A stretch of DNA of 64,000 nt from Actinernus sp. WN-2022 (GCA_030867875.1 JAOWCC010001501.1:22565036-22629035), one strand, 5' to 3'. Positions 1 to 11,938 are shown, numbered from the stretch's first letter. Notes: generated by a model not told the origin, from the letters alone. Numbers and translations: made by a program.

Positions 1-127
1 GTCGTTCTTAGTTGTTTTACTGTTGCCCGAGGGAACATGGGGCTAGTGGGGCAAGGCGCGCGGAGAACGATGGGAAGGGGTAAAACGGTAAAACCGAGAT
101 CATACTGTCTAGAAGGAGAGCCCAGAA

Positions 128-1157
128 TACAGGGAACTTGTTAACCTGTGAACACGGTTAGGGTAAGTTTTATGGTTCGGGTTTATGATCTAGGCACAAC
201 CATGGCAAGGGAAGAAATTGTTCTCTCTTCTTCTCTTCCCATCGTTCCCCGCACGCCTCGCCCCTCTAGTCCCATGTTCCCTCGGACAACAACACAAACA
301 AGAGCACAAACTGGAAATGAAAGGAGGACAAAATTCTTACCGATTATTCTTCCGCGAAGTCACATCCACACCCCAGTGAATCGCATCGATTGCAATAAAA
401 CTAATGTTCTGGGCTCGGTTCCTGAAAGCCCGATTAGCGCTAATCCTGGATTAACTCTCAACAAAACATATTAGTTGTCATAGTAATTAACTCTGAATTA
501 GCGCTAATCGGGCTTTCAGGAACCGGGTCCTGTTGTCGAATGTATTCACAAAAGAATAATTAAATAGACAAAGATCTTTATTCCACAGCTTTCCTCACTT
601 GATTCAACACTACCCCCTGAATTAAATTGTGCAGTGATCGGTTGATGCCGAGACAAACATAGGCCCCAACTTCAGTACTACATTGCGCATGCGCAATGAT
701 CGCCTAAAAACTAAAAACGACTGGGAACAGACAGAAAACGAAAACGTACTGGCATGAGGAACTGAATTTCTGCAATATTTGGTTTGATATACTTGAGATT
801 ATTGGCCGTACTCTGGCAGTCACACTGTTTTCAGTCGGTTTCACATCAGAAAGACTGAGTGCCCACCAACCTTTATTGTCACCGCTAATTTATGCACCGC
901 TTGGCGTTTCGTGCAGTGGCAAGTAGAAAGAGGCTTCGCTGTCAATCATTCAGTATATGCGTCATTTCTCCTCATTAAGAAGTAATTGCTCTAGATTTTA
1001 CCTCATTTGTTGTCATGTAGTTTCTCGACAATAACATGCTTCCAATAACCTGATTGGCTATCCCGGCAGTGCGTCAGGAATTAAAATCATGTTTCAAACA
1101 GATTAGTGAACGTTTCTGGCCACAGTCTATCACAACGCCAACGACCCAAGATTTGAG
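128..1157 (+). promoter_or_regulatory. Promoter and noncoding first exon of PTB adaptor copy 1
   Basis: This block is duplicated upstream of the second PTB gene (20735-21238). Matching stretches include the run around 241-290 (cgttccccgcacgcctcg) and everything from about 765 to 1157. The shared part ends in a consensus splice donor: exon ...gatttgag then gtaagt at 1158, and the same donor exists at 21239 in copy 2. The next acceptor is just before the ATG at 1737. I therefore infer a noncoding 5' exon ending at 1157; its transcription start is not visible. Relative to copy 2 this block has an extra insert at about 300-760 that includes a foldback element (412-529). Conservation between copies supports function, but could also simply reflect recent duplication. 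Confidence 0.5.
412..529. mobile_element. Foldback MITE, GGCTCGGTTCCTGAAAGCCC family
   Basis: The two ends are inverted copies of about 33 bases: ggctcggttcctgaaagccc at the left and its near-perfect reverse complement ending at 529. The direct triplet CTG flanks both ends (409-411 and 530-532), a candidate 3-base target duplication. The arms contain gattagcgctaatc, itself palindromic. Related elements lie at 21500-21640, 41005-41123 and 49670-49783. It has no coding capacity. It is inserted in the upstream block of PTB copy 1 and absent from copy 2. Confidence 0.7.
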
Positions 1158-1736
1158 GTAAGTGTAATTCTACACTGCAGGAACTGAAGAAAGTTGACAT
1201 TTTTACCACCCGGCTCCTTCAGCCAGTATTGTGGGACGTCATGGATTCGAAGCAGGGTAGCATCAGAGCATAGACTTAAAAGCCTTTTCTGGTTTTCCTT
1301 TTTCTTCGGCCTGTAGCTTGTCGATCATTTATTTAATTTTTCCTTTCATTTCCTGTAAGTCTTAGTTTTACTTATAATAATACTTCATCTTTATCCGTTA
1401 GACCTGACAATTCACTTTATACTTCAGATGATGACATCCAGCGGTACTAACTGTTTCAGTAACGGATCCTAAAAAGAATCAGGCCGTGGAGCCAGTTTGA
1501 CTTAGCCAGGACTCGGCTAAAAAAACATGACATCCTTCGAATTAGAATTTCTGTAATATCGGAAAATATACATTTGCTCTATCTACGCCATTTCGTTAAA
1601 TAGTTCTCAAACGGCTATCGCTTCTTCCCATGGCCGTCAATGACTAAAAATATTTAGGCGCACAATTTTTGCTGAGCAGCTCCCCATTTTGTACTAATTC
1701 ATCTCATGTTCTCTACTCTTCATTTCACTGATAGAC

Positions 1737-4700
1737 ATGCCTTTCTCGTTCGCCAAACTCTTTCAATGTGGAAGGGACCAGTCCTCCTATACAGTAAGGT
1801 ACTTGGGCTACGGTCGCGCCGCGTGTCCTGGGTTCCAGCAACTGCACAACATCATAGAAGAGCAGTATCTGATGAAGAAACACGACATCCGTCAAATGTC
1901 CAAGTCCATCTTGGAAGTCAATATGCGTGGTATCCAACTAAAGGAACACGAAGAGGGAACCACTGTCAAGGTATGTGGCGTGTGAGTTCTATAGCATAGA
2001 TATGCTAATGACATGATAAATATGAGTGTCATTCATTACTCGCTAATGTCTACTAAATTTTCTTTTTCCCGAAATGGGGAACATTTTATAGACCCTTTGA
2101 AAATATATTAGGTTAGCAGGGAAGACATTCCAAACAATCATGCTTGAAATACATTACCATAGCAACAGTCGTCCTTTAGTATCTCAGTTAAATATGTTAT
2201 ATAGGTTGCATGGGCAACCATTCTAAGTAGAAAAAATTGCAGTCGTAGACGTATTTAAATAATTTGCAGAAATATTGCGGAAAGAAATTAGTTCTAATAA
2301 CCACCCACTAAACACTCAGATTTTCGGCAATTGAGGAGCGCCCTTAAAATCGGTTGCCATGGTAACCAAATATGATGGTAATACACTTTTCAAATATGTT
2401 TGCATGGCATGTTTAACTATAAACGAGGAATGGTCAAAACATATTCGGAAACCGCGCTAATTACAGAGCCAATCACACGAGCAATTACAGTGAGACTACT
2501 GAAGTCGGAGCTTCTTAGACAATGAGAACTAAACACATTGTAAAACGAAAATAAAACATTCCAACTTACAAATAACTAGCGTATCCTGCGATATTTCGAC
2601 TTCAGAACTAGTCGATCAAATTCGCCTTTTACCAGATCGAAGCTCGCGCAAGGTGAAATGCTATAGTCTTGTACTCGACACTGATTGGCTCAAGTAACCG
2701 TACATTGGAATGCTTTGTTTTCGTTCTGCAATGTGATTGGTTCTCGTTGTCTAAGTGCCCCCGCTTTCAGTAGTCGCACTGTAAGTAAAGAAGCAATGAG
2801 CCAATCACGAACTGAAGTAAGTTTTATTTGAAGTAATCACGACGATAAGTAATCGCAATCGTGGGTAACTAAATAGAGCAGGTTTCAATTGACCTATATC
2901 ACTATGACATCATATCAAAACAATCTATTGTTTAAACGCTAAGGATCACGGTCGTGGGAGGGGGACAAAACAGGGACAAAACAGCAACGACACAAAGGAA
3001 ATCGCTATCAAATGCATTTTGAAGAACGTAGAATAGCGGTAACAGCCACCAAATACGGTAAATATTGTGGGATAAACATTGATACAGCTGATATCTGGAA
3101 ACCAGACAATTCGAAGTTAAATTTTCCTCAGCAGAGCAGATTTAGTTCAAAATCCTATTGTTCAAGTCGATTCTGTCCCCCTCATAAACAAGCCGTGACG
3201 TCATAATGATATAGGGTAATCGAGTGTCGAAAGTTCTCGGTGATTGCTTTGGTTTTGCGCTTACTTAGCTTTTCTATTGGCTGTGAACATGTTTTGTAAT
3301 CAGTCAGCGAATCAAATTACAGAGTAAAACCAATCAATCCACGATTGCGTTTACTTTTCCTCCTGATTGGTTGCTTTCTCATGCCAGTGAAACCAATCGG
3401 TATTCACTTTAGTTCGTGATTGGTTCGTTGTAATGGCTTTGGTTTTGGTTTTTCCGACAGTCAATTGAAACCTGCTCTAACCAATCGGAATCTGTTGCAC
3501 GACAATATGACATACATATATAATAATAATAATAATAATAATAGGCAATTTATATAGCGCCATTTCAACTAAATGACCAAAGGCGCTTTACATCACTAAT
3601 TCAAAATAACTTAAAAAATACTCTATCTACGATAATTAATATTTATATAGTACTAATATAAAAAAACACTTTAGGATAAAAGGTTAAAAGCTTGTTTAAA
3701 AAGATATAAAAAACTATTTAGAATAATAAGTTAAAATCTTGTTTAAAAAGATAAGTTTTAACTTGACTCTTAAAAATGTTAATTAACTTAGCATCCGTAA
3801 TGTCTTGTGGTAGTGAGTTCCATAAGGTAGGAGCAGAAACTGAGAAGGACCTTGCACCGGCCGCAAGTCTTGAGGTTGTGTTTTGGAACTTTAAGTAGAT
3901 TCTTACATGAAGAACGAGATGGTACATAGGGATTTATAAGTTCAGTAATATATAACGGAGCAGTATTGTTAAGAGCCTTAAATGTAAGTAATAATATCTT
4001 AAAAAATATTATTTGCTCTACGGGTAGCCAATGTAGTTCTCGTAAAATAGGAGAAATATGATGAAATTTACGCGAGCAAGTGAGAAGGCGAGCTCCTGAA
4101 TTCTGCATGCACGTACTGAAGCCTCTGTATCAAGTATTTAGGCAGACCATATAATAAAGAATTACAGTAATCTAATTTAGAGGTGATAAAAGCGTGAATA
4201 AGTATTTGGCTGGTTTCAAAAGATAAAAACTTTCTTACACGTGCAATGTTCCTAATATGGTAAAATGCTGATTTACAAACTGCAGCCATTATAATATAAG
4301 TACATTAATTAATATTATCTAGAGAACATCATGTTATTATTTTATAGTGCTGTAAATTATAAGGATAGTTTTTAGAATTATATTTAGGTATCTTAGGTAT
4401 TATTCATTTTTGCAACGATGTTGTCAACCCAACTTTTTTCAGTTCTGCTCTAAACGATCTATTTGTCTATCTATCTTACAGATCTTTCCCATTAGGAAAA
4501 TCATAATGTCTGGTGTGAGCAGTACTCATCCAAAACTCTTTGGGTTTTTCTACCGAAACACGTCCAGTAGGAGCTGTGGGATAGAGTGTCACGTGATGAT
4601 GTTGAAGAAGTCCAAAGAAGCCAGAGGAGTCGCATTAAAAATGTCTGACTGCTTCAACGATGCATATTTTGGAGAAAGAGAGATATCTCCAAGGTTTGGT

Positions 4701-5645
4701 TTGGCTTTACGTTATATCACCCTCGGGGGGGGGGGGGGAGGGGAAGTAGTATACCGGCCAAATTAAGAGGTTTGACAGACAGACAGACATATTTTTTGTA
4801 TTAGTGTTTTGTACGTGACAAGCTTCGACGTGAGTATTAGATTATGTAGCTCTCTGTTAGTGGGACAGTTCTGAGACAGCTTCAGAAGACTTTGTGACAT
4901 TCAAATCATACATCAAAATCTTGCTGTACTACTTTACACGAGCAAATCCCAAAATTTAAATATACCAAATACCATATTTCAATGTAAAAAATACCGTATA
5001 CCCAATTTAAATATCCTTTGACACAAGTATACCCAAAACCCCTGGCTGACCCTAAATTTTAATACTAGTAATTTAAGATAAGCACCCTCCCTCGATTAAA
5101 CATCCCCAAATCGTTATTTTGGGCTGCCTGACTAGAACATAGCTAGGAATTAATCACTGTTATTGTGATTCTTCAACAGGGAGAATGCTAGTGAGTTGTT
5201 ACGTCACGAATCAAATGCCACAGAGGTGACGGCAATATCTGAGCTGCGTCGGACTGGATCAGATCGTTTACGTGGACACCAAGACAATTCCAGGGCAAGA
5301 AATCAGTCCAGCGCCTCCGCTTGCTATCGTGACTTTGACTATTATCATAACGCTACTCATGCTGAAGATGCTGCTGCGGATGATGATGATCAACAGCATG
5401 AAAGTGAGGCCGCAGTCGATGCTGCTGATTCAGCCTACGTCCCCATGGAATTTGCACACAGTTACCAGGAAGAATCTAGCAGCACTGAGAGTGAGGTCGG
5501 ATCCATGAAATCAATCCCAGAGGAGATGGTGGATTCAGCGTTCAACTACACAGACTACGTTCCAATGGCATTTGTAAATGTTGCTGATATTACTGGACCA
5601 ACAAGGGAAGCTGCATCAGCAGAAACACCAGAATCAGTACACTAA
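1737..5645 (+). CDS. PTB-domain docking adaptor, copy 1 (3 coding exons)
   Basis: Coding exons 1737-1970, 4482-4693 and 5180-5645 join in phase (donors gtatgt and gtttgg; acceptors ttacag and caacag) to give 303 aa. Residues about 18-146 look like a PTB/PID domain: YTVRYLGYGRA begins the first strand, LEVNMRGIQLKE is the typical LxVxxxGI strand, then PIRKII, HPKLFGFFYR, ECHVMML and a C-terminal helix SKEARGVALKMSDCFNDAY. The tail is acidic and disordered, with a DDDD run. It carries YHN (Grb2-type pYxN) and two YVPM motifs at Tyr235 and Tyr275 (canonical p85/PI3K SH2 site pYxxM). By family logic it would bind an NPxY-type receptor tail through PTB and recruit SH2 proteins through the tail; this is inferred. 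The start is the first ATG after the acceptor and matches copy 2. I cannot assign a PTB subfamily. Confidence 0.75.
2485..2784. mobile_element. TIR element in PTB copy 1 intron (TTACAGTGMGACTACTGAA ends)
   Basis: The left end ttacagtgagactactgaag is matched by the reverse complement of the right end cagtagtcgcactgtaa. Inner arms also pair (cttagacaatgagaac against gttctcgttgtctaag, and aacattcca against tggaatgct). A second copy of the same family sits at 54809-55028 in a kinesin intron. It is noncoding. It lies just left of another inverted-repeat element (2874-3479). Confidence 0.7.
2874..3479. mobile_element. TIR element with perfect 20-base arms (TAGAGCAGGTTTCAATTGAC)
   Basis: Bases 2874-2893 are the exact reverse complement of 3460-3479. 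The outermost TA could be a TA target duplication, leaving an element of 2876-3477. The interior is noncoding and unusually rich in ATTGG/CCAAT pentamers (for example accaatcaatcc and cctgattggttgc), also seen near 24540-24600. This is a non-autonomous DNA transposon by structure. Confidence 0.65.
3526..4290 (-). pseudogene. CR1/L2-like LINE, 3' end of reverse transcriptase (degraded)
   Basis: On the minus strand three overlapping, frame-shifted fragments read as the C-terminal part of a non-LTR reverse transcriptase: LDYCNSLLYGLPK, LHWLPVEQIIFFKILLLTFK and SAPTLWNSLPQDI are the usual thumb/C-terminal signatures of CR1/L2/Rex-type elements. The 3' end abuts a short (ATT)n tail (seen on + as taataataa at 3526-3543) preceded by the aggcgctttac / tatagcgcc stem typical of such 3' ends. 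It is 5'-truncated and broken by frameshifts, so it is dead. It sits in the first coding intron of PTB copy 1. Confidence 0.8.
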
Positions 5646-5759
5646 GTTAACTTATTTGGAAACCGTTAGGTGGCGGAGCTGTTCTGGTCTCAGCTGTTCA
5701 AAGCCCGCGATGAGACACGAAGCCTGGTGAGAGTTAATCCTGCATGAAAGCTTAACCGA

Positions 5760-6210
5760 GGATTTTGGTTCTCTCCCTTCCAGAAAATGCATGCATGCAG
5801 CATGTATGCAACTGCATACATGCTGCATGCATATTTGCATGCATGCATCATGCATGCATCGTGCATGCTGCATGCATGCAGCATACATGCTGCATGCATG
5901 ATGCATACATGCAAATTGGCACTTTTTTGCATGCATGCAAATGCACTGAATTAAACGATTATGTTGGAATTACTGACAGCTAGGTCAATTGCATGTATGC
6001 AAGAATTAAGGCTGCATGTATGCAAATAATGACTATTATTCAGACAAAATATTTATATAATTATATAAAGTTTGCATGTATGCAAGGTGCATGCATGCAC
6101 TTTGTATGCATGCAAATGGTATATTTGATGTTGCATGCATGCAAACTGTATGCATGCAATATACAACTGCATGTATGCAATCTGCATACATGCAAATGTC
6201 CACGACATGA
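5760..6210. repeat. ATGCATGC palindromic repeat block 1
   Basis: Dozens of overlapping self-complementary tgcatgca and tgcatgtatgca words occur between about 5788 and 6200. The block begins next to ccttccagaaaatgcatgc, and block 2 (16239-16580) ends with the mirror-image junction gcatgcattttttggaagg followed by ctggttctggttta. The two blocks are therefore members of one repeat family, here in opposite orientation. Reading frames through it on both strands (MHAC-rich) are artefacts of the repeat. Function unknown; likely a non-autonomous mobile or foldback element. Confidence 0.65.
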
Positions 6211-7488
6211 ATGACTGATAATTTGCACTCGCGTAACACATTTAAATTGTCACACAAATTAGTGTTTACCTGTATGTATATCTAAATAAGTCATAAATTC
6301 AATGAAATAATACACAGGCAGTACAATTTCAATATTAACAATAATATTGCTTATCCACCTCATCAATAATTATAACATGAGTCATAATTGTTTTGAAATC
6401 ATTTACTCTGCTGTCTTGCTAATATTATAATAAATTACAGTCAGACAATTAATCAAAACCAGCAATATATTTATAGTTACCTGTAAAGGTAAAATATAAT
6501 TTCAACAAAATTTGATCATGAAGAGTGCTGGGTGCTAAATTGTAGGTATTATGTGTTAATTACTCAGTGATAAAATTGAAGCAGAGTATGACTATTTTGA
6601 GACCGAAACACTTAATTATTGTTTTTTGATATTTATAATAACCTTTATAATAACGTAATACAATAATAATAAATTATTATTAACTGAATAAAATTTGGAT
6701 TAATTTAATGGATGTCATAATCATTCTACTTGCAAAATTACACTAGTGTTTAAATGCAATAATTAGCTTGACAGTATTGACTCAACAATGCTGTCATTCT
6801 TGGAATGCCGCCTCCTCCTGCTTTCTATTGTGACTTGGCCCACCACACGGTTAATATCATACGGGTTGTAGCTTTTCGGATACACACCTCGAATAAAATA
6901 TGAAAGATATGAAACAAAACAATGTGTCCAGGCAATGAAGGGAAATACAATTTTAATAAATTATTCTAATGATGGACAAAAGTTGATGCATGTATAATAT
7001 ATGGATATTTGCTTGCCAATAGGATTTTTATGTTTTTCCGCTGGCTATAGTTTTATTAAATTGTTTATAATTATATATAAAGTCCTGTTGCCTAGCAGCC
7101 ATTGGTATGCGTATGCTGTGGGTTAGGGGAGTGTCAATACAATGCACTCCTCTAGGTACTGGTGGTGCTATGTAACCTCTCACCAGTGGTTAGCCATTCA
7201 CTTCAGATATTCATCGAGTGAAGACGTTTGTTTTGATCTTTGGTAAGGTAAGACTCACTTTGCCTTTAATTGACCTCTCTTGTAATAGTTTTTAGAGACA
7301 ATAATTGTTGGTTAGATTTTGTTTCATTTCGGGCATCAGTTTCTTTTTGAAGCGCATAATTATTGCTTTTCACTGAGTGAGCTGAAATATTTTATACAAA
7401 TGTATATTCTATATACTGTATTGTCATGTATTTTTCGATGTTACTGAGCATGATCAAAGCGATGTCAATTCATTCACATTACCTTCAT
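6211..7488. other. AT-rich intergenic stretch, nothing recognised
   Basis: Long AT-rich sequence with many stop codons in all frames. I see no gene, repeat with clear ends, or RNA gene in it. Confidence 0.5.
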
Positions 7489-7500
7489 GAACATTATGCG

Positions 7501-7682
7501 GTGGGTGTATTAAGTACAGGTCAGGTTACAGGTCAGGTCACTTATTGTTTACCTGAAAACCCGTTGTTTACATGTGAGCTCATCCGATGGTTAGGGTTAG
7601 GTTTCTGGTTAGAGTTAGGATTTGTCTTAGAATTAACAACCTGACCTGTGAGCTGATCTGTGACCTGTACTTTACACCCGCC
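7501..7682. mobile_element. Short TIR element flanked by a 12-base direct repeat
   Basis: Ends are inverted: gtgggtgtattaagtacagg at the left and the reverse complement ggcgggtgtaaagtacagg at the right. The direct repeat gaacattatgcg is found immediately outside both ends (7489-7500 and 7683-7694). The interior has cctgtgagctcatccgatgg and ttagggttagg, shared with the arrays at 11265-11870 and the ends of the element near 14920 and 34410. It is noncoding. Long target duplications of roughly 8-11 bases are typical of Mutator-like elements, so this could be a MULE-type MITE. Confidence 0.6.
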
Positions 7683-7715
7683 GAACATTATGCGACATGG
7701 AGATTAATGTATCTA

Positions 7716-8144
7716 TTATGTCAGGACTGGTAGCCAATATATTCTGTCAATATTGCATGGATAACCTCCAGTAATTGCATATGTCATGTCAAGGTATGCA
7801 AAGTATGTTGATACATCATTGGGCAGTTGTCTGTTGTATAGTTTCAGTTTAGAAAGAAAAAGGATGTACATACCATGTATTAAGGAGATCCTGTGTGGAT
7901 CATATTTCTTTGAAGTGTCTGTCCCAGTCAAAGTTGATGTTTTTCTTTCGGCAACCAGGAAGAGTGACACTGTCAAAAAGTGTGCTGCTTTTTTGAAATC
8001 CTTTATTGCAGCAGCTTTTGACTTCAGGTGCTGGGGTATGCTTGTCATTTTCCCAGCACCTGCAGGCAAAGTTGATTTAGGTTGATTTGAAGAAGTTGAT
8101 GTACTTGGTGGGGGTGGTATCTCCCATCTGTATGCTATGACGTC
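7716..8144 (-). CDS. Possible terminal exon of an unknown minus-strand gene
   Basis: On the minus strand an open frame of 142 residues runs from a good acceptor (polypyrimidine then ttacag, just right of 8144) to a stop at 7716. It begins DVIAYRWEIPPPPSTSTSS and continues through a basic segment (KSKAAAIKDFKKAAHF) to YWLPVLT. Composition looks like protein rather than repeat, and the proline/serine linker followed by a globular-looking segment is plausible for a last exon. I do not recognise a domain. I found no convincing upstream exon between 8145 and about 14500. It could equally be part of an unrecognised transposon protein. Confidence 0.35.
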   Translation of the reverse strand, partial: DVIAYRWEIPPPPSTSTSSNQPKSTLPAGAGKMTSIPQHLKSKAAAIKDFKKAAHFLTVSLFLVAERKTSTLTGTDTSKKYDPHRISLIHGMYILFLSKLKLYNRQLPNDVSTYFAYLDMTYAITGGYPCNIDRIYWLPVLT

Positions 8145-8845
8145 CTGTAAGAAAACAACAGGCCAGCATATTAATATATTTACTGCATAACTATGTTATA
8201 CTCTATCACACAAATTAAGACTTAATAAGTACATGTATACTGTGTATGAGCTTAGAAGCTATAATCATTCCATATAGTATTATATTTTAAAATAACACTT
8301 TATCTGGAAAATAAGGTGCATAAGGTAGGTGCATAGAATTAATGTCAAAACATATAAATACATGCCAGAAGCTAGAGCCTTTGGAGTTGAGTGGTGTAAC
8401 TCGGTGGTCACTTTGTGCCCCCCCCCCTCCCCTCCCCCCACATCAGGCCGAATAGGGTTAACTTTGCATTGTGGGATTAAAATGCTGATAAACATTTCAA
8501 AATGTTCCTGCATGCAATGTTGATAATTTTAGTGAAGAATTAAATGGTACAACATTAATTTCTTATTGTCTTGATTTGGTTGCACACACTCATGGTACAG
8601 AAAGGTGGAATAGCTTCATTATGAATTAAACCATCTAATATAATGAGGGTGCACGTATCGGACTGATTATCAGTATATAAATTAGCTCCCAATATTAAAG
8701 CAATTTGATTCAATGCAAACTAAAATAGACCCAGTGCTCGACCTTAGCAGTAGTCCACTAGACTGGATGTTGAGTTCAAAGTAATTGTTATGCAGAAGTT
8801 GACTTTGGGCTAGTAACGTTTTAGCATCACTAGCTCAAAATTAGG
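8145..8845. other. Intergenic stretch without recognised gene
   Basis: AT-rich sequence with a poly-C/T tract at about 8407-8440. The only open frames cross that tract and are not convincing. Confidence 0.45.
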
Positions 8846-9082
8846 GCCAGTGACCTCCAAGTTTCCAATGCCATTTTGAAAATTATGAAACATTTGCTGC
8901 CATGGTTTACCCACTTCCCATACAAACCTTTGAAGTCCATTGAGTTTGGTCAATGCAAATCTTGCATACCAAGTGTGTACTGAAAGCTTTGCACGACCTA
9001 ACTTGACAGACTACAAATGTTTGTATGGGAATAACTGGGTAACTGCATCAAAATGGCATCGGAAACTTCAAGGTTGTCTACC
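8846..9082. repeat. Imperfect foldback, about 235 bases
   Basis: The left arm (gacctccaagtttccaatgc, then catttt, tttaccca, tcccatacaaac) pairs with the right arm read in reverse complement (gtttgtatggga, tgggtaac, aaaatggcat, ggaaacttcaaggt). Arms are about 100 bases with mismatches. It is noncoding; probably an old MITE. Confidence 0.55.
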
Positions 9083-10100
9083 GGTATAATAAGTGGATGA
9101 CAAAATTGCAATTCAGCATGTAGAATTTAGTAATAAATTATACACAAATACATAAGACTTGGCAGATATACATGTATTACTTATTGTAACCATCAGATTC
9201 ACATTGAGTGTGACAGTGCTGGTGCAGCAATATTGTTATCATGATATAAAAGTGTATGCATGCAGGTGGTGCACTTATGACTATGGTGCAGTATATGTGG
9301 ATCAATGTCTATGATAAATAACAATTATTTGATTGAGACATTAGTTCATTAACAAATATAGAATAATGCTGGCTAATGTTTCCTTAAGCTACATGTAGAT
9401 ATATATTGAACACAGAGATAGACCATGAGGCTTTATTACCTCCTATCATAAAATTAGAACAGCATAAATTTGTAGTATATATAATAATATTATGTGATTA
9501 CCTTTGAAACAACAGTTGATTCACAGCCTTTACTCTTTACAGCCTAAACCCTGTTTAACTTTTGACCCCTGACGAGAAGGGTTAAACAGCCAGTCTTTCG
9601 TATTCTCCACTCGTTATTAAAATTCCAAATGAGCTCATTTGATTACCCCACTTAGTCATACTATAGCTTTACACAATTAAGCGCCCTTTACCGGTTGTTT
9701 CTGAAGTTACAAAGTTAGATGTTTCATTCAAAATTATTATGATAAATTCAAATCGGCCTATGTTCGTCTTTGGTGCACACTGTTTCCTGTTTCACAGCAT
9801 GTTAGGAATTTTGCAAAAAGTCATTGTCTAGCTTAGGCTTAAGTCAATAGTATTAACTCTCAGTCTAAACTAAACACAAATGGCTTTAAATTTTAACCCG
9901 ACTTGGTTCATAACCTAATGACTTTGTAGATGGCCGTATATTTGTCATTTTTGGATACATGTCACGTTATACGCCATACCATTCCGGTTTCTTGTATTAT
10001 ATATGTTCAACATATTGACTTTGTAGATGACCGTATAATTAATTGTCATTTATATTTAACATGTCATGTTATACACCATACCATACCTCAGTAACGAGTA
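9083..10100. other. Intergenic stretch without recognised gene
   Basis: AT-rich with stops in all frames. Two similar segments around 9920-9990 and 10014-10085 (ctttgtagatggccgtata / ctttgtagatgaccgtata ... ttatacaccatacc) form a local direct duplication of about 70 bases. No gene seen. Confidence 0.4.
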
Positions 10101-10101
10101 G

Positions 10102-10166
10102 CCGTGCTTTATCAGATTTACAAACTCAAGCTGGAAGTGAGAGTTTGTAAATCTGATAAAGCACGG
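10102..10166. repeat. Perfect 26-base hairpin element (CCGTGCTTTATCAGATTTAC)
   Basis: Bases 10102-10127 are the exact reverse complement of 10141-10166, with a 13-base loop. A related hairpin occurs at 15085-15143 with the core ttttatcagat-t/c-tacaaac. The two unlinked copies with different loops indicate a dispersed tiny foldback element, not a terminator. Confidence 0.7.
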
Positions 10167-11261
10167 ACACAATATACTGGCTTTTCAAACATCTAGGTGA
10201 AGAGCCCTTTTTCAGTTATTTTGGAGATATGACCTAATTCAGCCGAGAAAATCAAAAAACTGTTATGAAAATCAGGAGAAAATCTGTATCAAATTTACAG
10301 ATCACTTATCGCTCATTGAATTCCTTTGTTTTTTGCTTCATGGATTATTATAAATGAGATTTGATAATAATAAATACAGAGCAATCAATTCAAGTTTAAA
10401 GTTTAAGCACTGTGAGGGTTTAGCAATAAATTAAATATAGATCATTGAGCAAGCCATACATGTACATGTGTCTGCAAAAGCAGCTGCTGCTTTGAGCTCA
10501 TATCAGCAGGTTATTATAGTGTTTGTACAATGTATACAAATATATTCAGCTGACTGCCCTACATGACTATTTTTAGGCCATAATATAAAGTTTTCTAGAG
10601 ATTTGAAATTTAAATAAGTTGAGTAAATTACATACTAAAACAGGACAAGGGACAGCTCTCATAAAAAAATATTGTATGTATTGTAGCACTCCAGTTGCAT
10701 CCTTAAATCTTACCATGCAAGTTTGCAGTGTACACAAAGGTGGCAAAATAACACTTTACTATGATGTAAAAATGTGTCACTTACAAAAAGATGTTGTACC
10801 ATAGTTCTCAGAGACATTATTGACCTTATAGGGTGGGTGGGTATAGGCCTAAAAAACATTTACAATGTATATCACCTGGTTAAGCCTGATTCTTTCACAG
10901 ACCCCACTCGGTCGCTGCACTTTCCCTTATGCAAAGGTATGTTACAGTACAATGCTGGCTCCAGAAAATCCTGGATCGCATGCTGCCACTGTACGGACGG
11001 CTTCATTACTTGCTTATTCCTTTACAATTGCAGGTATGGGTGTACTATCTTAAATGGCAAGGGAAAATGTACATGTTTTCTTAACCTATAAGCAGAGATG
11101 TTTAAAAATAATCAAATTGTCACTGGATCCCATGTTGCATATGTTGTGGGGCAATGTTGATGACTGGTTGAAATATTTTTTAACCCGGGGCAAATATTTT
11201 TGAACTGGGGAAGATACATTTGAACTGGGGCAAATATATGTTTGAACTGGGGAAAATATGT

Positions 11262-11870
11262 TTACCTGTGAGCTTAATTGTTCACTGACTGGTCAGTCTC
11301 TTTTTGTTGGGGTAAGCCATTGTATTTTGATAAATACAGCCGACAAACTCACATGTTTACCTGTGAACTCTAGTCACCATTTAGCTCTAACAACCTGTTG
11401 TTTACCTGTGAGATTATGTTCACTGACCGGTTAGGATCTTTTTTATATTGGGGTAAGCAATTGTATTTTGATAAATACAGACAAACTCACGTGCACATGT
11501 TTACCTGTGAACTCTAGTCACCAATTAGCTCTATAAACCTGTTGTTTACCTGTGAGATTATGTTCACTGACCGGTTAGGGTCTTTTTTTATGTTGTGGTA
11601 AGCAATTGTATTTTGATAAATACAGACAAACTCACATGTTTACCTGTGAACTCTAGTCACCAATTAGCTCTATAAACCTGTTGTTTACCTGTGAGCTTAA
11701 TTGTTCACTGACTGGTCAGTCTCTTTTTGTTGGGGTGAGCCATTGTATTTTGATAAATACAGCCGACAAACTCACATGTTTACCTGTGAACTCTAGTCAC
11801 CATTTAGCTCTAAAAACCTGTTGTTTACCTGTGAGATTATGTTCACTGACCGGTTAGGGTTTTTTAAATG
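11262..11870. repeat. Tandem array, about 140-base unit, ~4.3 copies
   Basis: Each unit starts at tgtttacctgtgag, followed by ttcactgaccggttagg (or a variant), taagcaattgtattttgataa, acaaactcaca, and tgaactctagtcaccaatt. Units begin near 11262, 11400, 11543, 11682 and 11821 (partial). It lies inside the TIR element 11140-12260. Confidence 0.75.
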
Positions 11871-11938
11871 AGGGGTAAGGATAAGGTAAGACGATTAGTC
11901 ACTTATAGAATAAACGGGTGGTGGTGAAATCAACAAGC

